Of a DNA stretch of 5,590 bases, positions 1-4,241 are shown piece by piece. A model generated the notes under the pieces. It was not told the DNA's origin. It made no database searches and worked only from the letters and a program-made list of their open reading frames with translations. Source of the stretch: an uncultured Holophagales bacterium (GTDB lineage: Bacteria; Acidobacteriota; Thermoanaerobaculia; UBA5066); the NCBI GenBank assembly GCA_937864895.1, contig CALMDF010000400.1, positions 1-5,590 of the forward strand, given 5' to 3'. Position 1 is the first letter of the stretch; each line of letters starts with the position of its first letter. Both the position numbers and the translations under genes were made by a program.

Positions 1-578
1 TCCGAGCGCGGCCCCGCCGCCTCCCCCCGCACCTGCTCCGGCGACATGTAGGCCGGCGTGCCCAGGACGGTGCCGGCCACGGTGAGGCTCGCGCTCCCGG
101 CCTCGCGCGCCAGGCCGAAGTCGGCGAGGAACAGGCGCCCGGCCCGGTCGAAGAGGACGTTCGCCGGCTTCACGTCGCGGTGGACGATCCCCTCCCCGTG
201 GGCGTAGTCGAGCGCCGAGGCGAGGGACTTCAGCCACTCCATCGCGAGGATCCCCGGGACCCCTTCCCGCGCCCGGTCGCGGAGCGTGCCGCCGGGCAGG
301 AGGGGCATCACGAGGAAGAGGAGGTCGTCCACCTGCCCGAAGTCGTAGATCGGCAGGATGTGAGGGTGCTCGAGCCGGGCCGAGAGCTTCGCCTCGCGCA
401 GGAAACGGGGAACGAAGGAGGCGTCCGAGGTGACCGCCTCGGACGACATCACCTTGACGGCGACGTGCCTTTCGAGGCCGAGGTCGAGCGCGCGCCAGAC
501 TTCCGCCATCCCCCCCGCGCCGACCCGATCCTCCAGCCTGTACCGGCCGAGGACCGCTCCGTTGCCGAGAACCGCCAC
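1..578 (-). CDS. Hanks-type Ser/Thr protein kinase, N-terminal part (runs off left edge)
   Basis: Bacterial (PknB-like) serine/threonine kinase that would transfer phosphate from ATP to protein Ser/Thr residues. The 192 visible residues cover most of the catalytic domain. They show the glycine loop GAGGMAEVW (about 20-28), the VAVK lysine K42, the alpha-C glutamate in FLREAK (E62), the catalytic loop HRDVKPAN (133-140), DFGLA (153-157), and the activation-segment end GTPAYMSPEQ (173-182). All key catalytic residues are present, so the visible part looks active. The start is a GTG at 578, chosen because GGAGGAG lies just upstream (588-582) and the kinase fold begins about 10 residues in. The frame stays open upstream to a TGA near 706, but without a better start. 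The C-terminal part, which often carries a membrane segment and a sensor or repeat domain, lies outside the window, so the signal is unknown. It is transcribed divergently from the HdrB-like gene. Confidence 0.95.
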   Translation of the reverse strand, partial: MAVLGNGAVLGRYRLEDRVGAGGMAEVWRALDLGLERHVAVKVMSSEAVTSDASFVPRFLREAKLSARLEHPHILPIYDFGQVDDLLFLVMPLLPGGTLRDRAREGVPGILAMEWLKSLASALDYAHGEGIVHRDVKPANVLFDRAGRLFLADFGLAREAGSASLTVAGTVLGTPAYMSPEQVRGEAAGPRS

Positions 579-652
579 GCACTCCTCCGCGATCGCCGGG
601 GGCGGACGGTCCCCTCGCCGCCCGGACCCGCTGAACGAAAAGCCGAGCCGAC

Positions 653-658
653 AGTATA
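653..658 (-). promoter_or_regulatory. Possible -10 box (TATACT) upstream of the kinase gene
   Basis: On the minus strand, TATACT matches five of six bases of the sigma-70 -10 consensus and stands out in a very GC-rich stretch. It lies about 75 bases before the kinase GTG start. No convincing -35 hexamer is seen at 16-18 bases spacing (the best is CGGAGA), so this is only a weak promoter call. I see nothing else recognisable in the 183-bp divergent intergenic region, and no clear promoter for the HdrB-like gene. Confidence 0.3.
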
Positions 659-761
659 GCTTGCGGCTCTCGTCCTCTCCGGATACGGAAATGATGCGCG
701 CGGATCATGGAACGCCGTGCCGGGACGTCGAATCATCCGCGGGCGAGGAGCTGCCGCAGAC

Positions 762-1619
762 GTGCGCTATGGCTACGACCCCGGCTGTTCGCGGCCCCTC
801 GAGGACGGGCCGCGCGGAGCCGTCCCGCGCGCGGTGGCCGCGGCCCTGGGCCTGACGTTCGAAGAGATCGGCGTCCCCGGCGACTGCGCCCCCCGGGAGG
901 CCGCCATGAACGGTATCCCGGCGTACGCCCGCGTGGGGAGGCTCCTCTCGGTGGCCGCCCGGCAGCTCGGCGCGGGAGGCCTCGGAACGGCCGCCCCCGC
1001 CGTCGTCTCTCCCTGCAGCGCCTGCTTCCGGAATCTCTCGCGGGCGGGCCTCTCCCTCGCCCGGCATCCCGACCTGCGCGAGCAGGTGGACGAGGAGATC
1101 GCGGCCGAGGGGTTGAGGTTCGAGCCGGGCGCGGTCCGCGTGAGGCACCTCCTCGACGTCCTCTACGAGGATGCGGGGCCGGAGGCGATCCGCGCCCGCG
1201 TGAAGACGCCCCTCCAGGGGCTCGTGGCCGCCCCCTACTACGGCTGCCTCACGACACGCCCGGGCCTCCCGGACCCGGCCGCGGGGGACCCGGCGAACCC
1301 GACGCGCCTCGACGAGATCCTCTCCGCCCTCGGGGCCGTCGTCGTCCCCTTTCCGCTGAAGGCCCACTGCTGCGGCGGGCACGCGGCGGCATCCAGCGAG
1401 GAAACCGCGACCTCGCTCGTACACAGGATTCTCAGGTGCGCGGCGGAGCGGAACGCCTCGGTGATCGTCACCGTCTGCCCGGTCTGCCGTCAGAACCTCG
1501 AATCCGGCCAGGAAGCCGTCAACCGTCGCTTCCGCACCCGGTTCTCGATCCCCGTCCGCTACTTCGCCGACCTCCTCGAGGAGGCGTTCGAGGTCAAAAC
1601 CTTCGGGGTCAGGTCTTGA
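762..1619 (+). CDS. HdrB-like protein (heterodisulfide reductase subunit B family, two CCG domains)
   Basis: Homologue of HdrB, the subunit that in methanogens carries two noncubane [4Fe-4S] clusters for disulfide reduction. Bacterial relatives are redox subunits of uncertain substrate. With the GTG at 762 as start (285 aa) the protein begins MRYGYDPGCS, the normal N terminus of the family. AGGAG at 746-750 lies 11 bases upstream. A GTG at 717 in the same frame would add 15 unconserved residues and has no good ribosome site. Cysteines fall in two modules: C9, C42, C85 and C88 (CSAC), then C162 (YYGCL), C203-C204 (HCCGG), C239 and C242 (CPVC). The first module has Asp-Cys at 41-42 where the family has Cys-Cys. 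The C terminus also looks short: after YFADLLEEAF it ends in EVKTFGVRS, the last codons coming from a repeat-like sequence. No HdrA, HdrC or dehydrogenase gene is adjacent. Family assignment is firm; the reaction is unknown. Confidence 0.88.
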   Translation: MRYGYDPGCSRPLEDGPRGAVPRAVAAALGLTFEEIGVPGDCAPREAAMNGIPAYARVGRLLSVAARQLGAGGLGTAAPAVVSPCSACFRNLSRAGLSLARHPDLREQVDEEIAAEGLRFEPGAVRVRHLLDVLYEDAGPEAIRARVKTPLQGLVAAPYYGCLTTRPGLPDPAAGDPANPTRLDEILSALGAVVVPFPLKAHCCGGHAAASSEETATSLVHRILRCAAERNASVIVTVCPVCRQNLESGQEAVNRRFRTRFSIPVRYFADLLEEAFEVKTFGVRS

Positions 1620-1627
1620 TTTTCTGG
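1605..1627 (+). repeat. GGGGTC...TTGATTTT repeat-like sequence at the hdrB-like 3' end
   Basis: This stretch reads GGGGTCAGGTCTTGATTTT followed by CTGG, and contains the HdrB-like stop codon (1617-1619). It resembles the far flank of the insertion sequence, where GGGTC is followed by TGACTATTCTCCGG (2977-2995). Both have GGGTC, then TGA, a T-rich run and CT..GG. From memory, GGGGTCAGGTCTTGATTTT-type sequences occur as dispersed short repeats in many bacterial genomes. That cannot be confirmed from one window. Confidence 0.4.
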
Positions 1628-1639
1628 TACGAAACTCCC

Positions 1640-2869
1640 TCAGACAGCGGATTTGATGGCGACCTGTAGCCCGAGATCCTGAAGGCGGCGGACGAGGCGT
1701 TTGGCGGTGCGGTCACGATCGCGATCGTCGAAATGGTGAGAGCCCAGATCTCTGTAGGGGACGTGTCGGGAGAGGATGTGGTACACGGCCGTGAGGATGG
1801 AGGCGGCGACGGCGACGATGGCCTTCTTCGGCCCGCGGCGGGCGCGAAGTCGGAGGAACTGGGCTCGAAGGTAGGAGTCGGTCTTCCTCGAGGCGGGCCA
1901 GGCCGCCTGGATCAGGGCGGTCTTGAGCCATCGTCGCCCCTTGCGGAGCGCGGTGGATCGTCTCTTGCCGGCGCTCTCGTCGTTGACGGGACAGAGGCCG
2001 GCCCAGGAAACGAGATGACCGGAGGTGGGGAAACGACTTATGTCGGGTCCGATCTCGGCCAGCAGGATGTGGGCCGTGGTGTCCTTCACCCCCGGTATCG
2101 TTGTGAGCCGCTCGAATTCCGGCCGGACCGGCTCGATGAGGCTCTCCAGCCGCTGCTCGATCCGCTCGACCGCCTCTGTCAGCGTGTCGTACTGCCGGAT
2201 GTGCATCTGGAGCAGGAAGCGGTGATTGGACCGGACGCACCCACAAAGAGCCTCGACCATCTGGTCCGTCGTGGACTTCATCCGGCCACGCCGACAGGCG
2301 GTCACGAGGGCCGCGTCGATCCGCTTGCCGGCGACCAGGGCCTGCAGCAGCGCCCGGCCCGTGACCCCCATGACGTCCGAAACGATCTCCGTCAGCTTCA
2401 CGTTGGCGTCCTCGAGCACCTTCTGGATCCGCCGGATGTGCCGTCCGCGCTCGGCCAGCAGCTGCGAGCGCGTCCGCGTCAGCTCGCGCAGATCCTGGAA
2501 TGCCGTCGGTGGGACAACGCTCCCGCGGATCAGCCCGTGCGCCAGAAGATCCGCCAGCCAACGGGCATCGCTGACATCCGACTTGCGGCCCGGCAGGTTC
2601 CTCACCTGCATCGCATTGGCCAGCACCAGCTCCGTCGCTCCCTCCAGTACGTGCCACACCGGCTTCCAGTAGACGCCCGTGGACTCCATCACCGCGTGCG
2701 TCACCCCCTCCTGGCTCAGCCACGCCCGCAGCTGTTCGAGCCCGCTCGTCATCGTCGAAAAGGACCGCACCTCGTACCGCGTCCGCGCTTTCTCGCAGAT
2801 CCGCACGCAACCCACCACGGTCTCGGCGTGCACGTCCAACCCCGCACACTTCGGATGAACGACTTCCAT
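1640..2869 (-). CDS. IS110-family transposase (DEDD plus catalytic-Ser recombinase)
   Basis: Recombinase that moves the insertion sequence. In this family an RNA-guided tetramer joins donor and target DNA. The 409-aa protein looks intact. The N-terminal RuvC-like DEDD domain has D12 in GLDVH, E62 in MESTGVYWKP, and D98 and D101 in KSDVSDARWLADLL. A helical, probably coiled-coil middle follows (about 125-250). The C-terminal Transposase_20 domain has IPGVKDTTAHILLAEIG (258-274), FPTSGHLVSWAGLCP (280-294) and ESAGKRR (298-304), where S299 aligns with the family nucleophile serine, then LRKGRRWLKTALIQAAW. The ATG at 2869 is chosen because AAAGGAGG (2881-2874) lies four bases upstream and MEVVHPKCAGLDVH is the usual family start. 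The frame is open much further upstream, but that extension is not protein-like. Translation may be limited by a hairpin over the ribosome site. Length and motifs are normal, so the element may still be active. Confidence 0.95.
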   Translation of the reverse strand: MEVVHPKCAGLDVHAETVVGCVRICEKARTRYEVRSFSTMTSGLEQLRAWLSQEGVTHAVMESTGVYWKPVWHVLEGATELVLANAMQVRNLPGRKSDVSDARWLADLLAHGLIRGSVVPPTAFQDLRELTRTRSQLLAERGRHIRRIQKVLEDANVKLTEIVSDVMGVTGRALLQALVAGKRIDAALVTACRRGRMKSTTDQMVEALCGCVRSNHRFLLQMHIRQYDTLTEAVERIEQRLESLIEPVRPEFERLTTIPGVKDTTAHILLAEIGPDISRFPTSGHLVSWAGLCPVNDESAGKRRSTALRKGRRWLKTALIQAAWPASRKTDSYLRAQFLRLRARRGPKKAIVAVAASILTAVYHILSRHVPYRDLGSHHFDDRDRDRTAKRLVRRLQDLGLQVAIKSAV

Positions 2870-2896
2870 CCCGCCTCCTTTCAGGAGACCGGCGGG
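2870..2896 (-). promoter_or_regulatory. Hairpin sequestering the transposase Shine-Dalgarno sequence
   Basis: On the minus strand, CCCGC (2896-2892) can pair with GCGGG (2874-2870). Inside this, CTCCT (2887-2883) pairs with AGGAG (2879-2875) around a GAA loop, leaving CGGT bulged. The ribosome site AAAGGAGG is thus buried in up to ten base pairs that end one base before the ATG. Such a structure would keep transposase translation low. Alternatively it is the last stem of the leader RNA. The pairing is read directly from the sequence; the regulatory effect is inferred. Confidence 0.5.
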
Positions 2897-2990
2897 GATC
2901 CCTGTCGATGGAACTCTGGTACTCGTGCTCCGGGAGTCGCCTCCCTTGGCACACTTCGGTGCGCTCTCGGGATCCCGGGTCTGACTATTC
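2870..2990 (-). ncRNA. Candidate IS110 bridge RNA / structured leader
   Basis: IS110-group elements such as IS621 encode a bridge RNA in the noncoding end upstream of the recombinase; its loops pair with target and donor DNA. This leader has the right place and can fold well. A hairpin GCGCAC-CGAA-GTGTGC lies at 2964-2949. A hairpin GGGAG-GCGA-CTCCC with a GNRA-type loop lies at 2945-2932. Two copies of GGGATCCC (2976-2969 and 2902-2895) could pair and enclose both hairpins, though each copy is also self-complementary. The ribosome-site hairpin follows. The 5' end is not defined: the RNA could begin upstream of 2990, up to about 3100. Donor and target loops were not assigned because the element ends are uncertain. 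The location is supported by family knowledge; transcription and function are inferred. Confidence 0.4.
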
Positions 2991-2991
2991 T
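2981..2991 (+). repeat. Direct repeat CTGACTATTCT, copy 1
   Basis: An 11-base sequence identical to the copy at 3090-3100, in the same orientation 109 bases away. It is AT-rich compared with its surroundings. Here it is preceded by CCCGGGT and followed by CCGGG, so it sits in a small imperfect palindrome context. It may mark the right (transposase 5') end or target core of the insertion sequence, or be a unit of a short dispersed repeat. Confidence 0.55.
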
Positions 2992-3089
2992 CCGGGCTCG
3001 CTGCACCACTAAAATTCCGACCTCGTCGCCGGCTCCACGCGGAAGCTTGCGCTCCGTTTCGTCGCTCGGTGACCGCCGAAGGCCGGTGG
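2992..3089. other. Hairpin-rich noncoding spacer between the two CTGACTATTCT copies
   Basis: No gene is visible here. On the minus strand the stretch can form GGAGC-GCAA-GCTTCC (3055-3041, one bulged T, GNRA-type loop) and CGAC-GAG-GTCG (3028-3018). It also holds an AT-rich patch GGAATTTTAGTGGTGCAG (3018-3001) that contrasts with the GC-rich host DNA. It could be part of the insertion-sequence end and its RNA, or a separate short repeat unit into which the element inserted. Confidence 0.35.
3072..3087 (-). terminator. Weak hairpin just after the MEMO-like gene
   Basis: On the minus strand, ACCGGCC (3087-3081) pairs with GGCGGT (3077-3072) around a TTC loop with one bulged G, seven bases after the MEMO-like stop codon. 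The position suits a terminator, but no run of T follows, so intrinsic termination is doubtful. It may instead be part of the repeat-associated structures. Confidence 0.25.
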
Positions 3090-3100
3090 CTGACTATTCT
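3090..3100 (+). repeat. Direct repeat CTGACTATTCT, copy 2
   Basis: Second copy of the 11-base sequence, overlapping the last codons of the MEMO-like gene. On the minus strand it reads AGAATAGTCAG and supplies the final Glu codon and the TAG stop (3096-3094). It is followed on the plus strand by GGCCGGGCGG, so both copies have GC-rich flanks. It is an alternative candidate for the outer limit of the insertion sequence. Confidence 0.55.
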
Positions 3101-4209
3101 GGCCGGGCGGGAGCGACGGCGAGCGCGGGGTAGCCGACGAAGTGATAGAGGTTCGCCGGGGCGGTCTCCCCCAAGCCGTCCCCGCGGACCGGGAGCTCGG
3201 GAGCGCCGACCGACGTCGCGTAGGCGAGCGGCGTCGCCTCGAGCGGCACGTCGAGGTCGCGGCCGAGGCGGGAGAGCGCCACGAGCGCCAGGGGGATCGA
3301 GAAGCGCCCGCACCACGTGACCCTGTAGTCGGCCGGGCTCGAGGGGTCGACGCACGTCTCGTGGATCGCCCGCGCCTTCGCGGTCTCGAGCGGTCCGCCG
3401 AGGGCCCGGAGCATCGAGACGTCCCGCGCCGTCGCCTTGACGTAGGCGTCGACGCCTCCCTCCCCGAACGGGACGTGCCGGAAGTCGGACCCGTAGTGGA
3501 TCGCGTCCGCCGAGACGACGACGGCGAGGTCCCGCCCGAGGACGAGGCCGCGCGCCTTCGCCGCCTCCGCGAGCGCCGCGCCCAGCCGCTCGCCGAGCCC
3601 GGAAAGCCTCTCCCATCCCATCGACGGGACGATCACCGGGAGGATCTCGACGTCCTTCCTCAGGTGCTTCAGCCACGCGACGATCGGCTCCACCGAGTGC
3701 TCGGAGTCGTGCATCGCCGCGTCGGCGACCGCATCGCCCTTCGGCAGGCGCGCGAGCACCTCCTCCCGGAGCGGCGACACGGGCACCTCGCCGTCGGGGG
3801 CGCGCCAGGCGCGATAGGTGTCGAAGACGAGGACGTCCTTCGCGTCGAACCTCCGGAACCGGTGGAAGACGCCGACGACGACGACGGTCTTCGCCGTCAC
3901 GAGCGGGAGGACGCCGCGGTACACGCGGCCCGCGTAGAGGTAGTCGTCGTGGGGGCAGACCGCCCCGGCGATCCCCGGCGGCGGCGCGTCGCCGAGCCGC
4001 TCCGGCGGCGGGGCCGACGAGGAGAGCTCGAAGACCTTCCGCATCTGCCCTGCCGTCGTGGCGAAACCGACCCCGTCGAGCTGCCCGCGAACGCCGCCCG
4101 CGGAGGGGATCGCCATCTCCTTCCGGACCTCCTCGAGCGTGGGCGGGGCGGCCTGCGCGGCCAGCGCGAGGGCCCCTGCGAGGGCGACGGCGACGAACGT
4201 CTTCTTCAT
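3094..4209 (-). CDS. Exported MEMO-family protein (AmmeMemoRadiSam system protein B-like)
   Basis: Member of the MEMO family, related to class III extradiol dioxygenases; the bacterial substrate is unknown. The 371-aa protein starts with a Sec signal peptide: KK at 2-3, a hydrophobic FVAVALAGALALA, and a probable cleavage after AQA (residue 20). It is thus predicted to be periplasmic or secreted, unusual for a family mostly cytoplasmic. The metal-site motifs are kept: H87 in CPHDDYLYAG (usually PHAGYxYSG), H116 in VVGVFHR, E170-H171 in DSEHSVEPIVAWL, D235 and H238 in SADAIHYGSDF, and C300 in TWCGRFSIPLALVAL. By motif these match the His-His-Cys metal ligands and nearby Asp/His of human MEMO1. 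The ATG at 4209 has a weak AAAGG about six bases upstream. The stop lies in a CTGACTATTCT repeat. It follows the hybrid histidine kinase by 32 bp on the same strand, so co-transcription is likely. The AMMECR1 and radical-SAM partners are not in the window. Confidence 0.88.
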   Translation of the reverse strand: MKKTFVAVALAGALALAAQAAPPTLEEVRKEMAIPSAGGVRGQLDGVGFATTAGQMRKVFELSSSAPPPERLGDAPPPGIAGAVCPHDDYLYAGRVYRGVLPLVTAKTVVVVGVFHRFRRFDAKDVLVFDTYRAWRAPDGEVPVSPLREEVLARLPKGDAVADAAMHDSEHSVEPIVAWLKHLRKDVEILPVIVPSMGWERLSGLGERLGAALAEAAKARGLVLGRDLAVVVSADAIHYGSDFRHVPFGEGGVDAYVKATARDVSMLRALGGPLETAKARAIHETCVDPSSPADYRVTWCGRFSIPLALVALSRLGRDLDVPLEATPLAYATSVGAPELPVRGDGLGETAPANLYHFVGYPALAVAPARPE

Positions 4210-4241
4210 GTCGGGCCTTTCTCGCTTCCCGCCCGGCCAGG

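Larger units (their letters stand above)
1620..2990 (-). mobile_element. IS110-family insertion sequence (approximate limits)
   Basis: A transposase gene with about 120 or more bases of structured noncoding DNA on its 5' side and only about 20 bases on its 3' side. This asymmetry is typical of the IS110 group, as opposed to the IS1111 group. No long terminal inverted repeats and no obvious target duplication are visible, as expected for IS110 elements, which recombine at a short core. The limits are therefore estimates: the left end is placed near 1620 in the GGGGTC repeat-like sequence and the right end at the CTGACTATTCT copy at 2981-2991. The second copy at 3090-3100 is an alternative right end, giving about 1.48 kb. 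The element separates two convergent genes. By eye, its wobble positions are less G/C-biased than those of the flanking genes, consistent with acquisition. Confidence 0.75.

Noticed and set aside
661..687. TTGCGG (661-666) with GATACG (682-687) as a plus-strand promoter for the HdrB-like gene
   Set aside because: Each hexamer matches only about three of six consensus bases, too weak to call.
180..855. Plus-strand frames at 180-659 and 430-855, and a minus-strand frame at 449-736
   Set aside because: They overlap the kinase coding strand, whose frame shows the full set of kinase motifs; the others have none.
707..1669. Alternative plus-strand frame overlapping the HdrB-like gene, and a minus-strand frame at 705-1424
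   Set aside because: Both are Arg/Gly/Pro-rich shadows; only the HdrB-like frame has conserved cysteine motifs.
1713..3133. Overlapping frames inside the insertion sequence on both strands
   Set aside because: They are shadows of the transposase; no transposase motif is in these frames and no programmed frameshift is needed because the main frame is intact.
2870..3676. Upstream in-frame extension of the transposase (minus strand) to 3676, making a 678-aa protein
   Set aside because: The extension runs antisense in the MEMO gene and is Arg/Gly/Pro-rich with no domain. The ATG at 2869 has a perfect ribosome site and the normal family N terminus.
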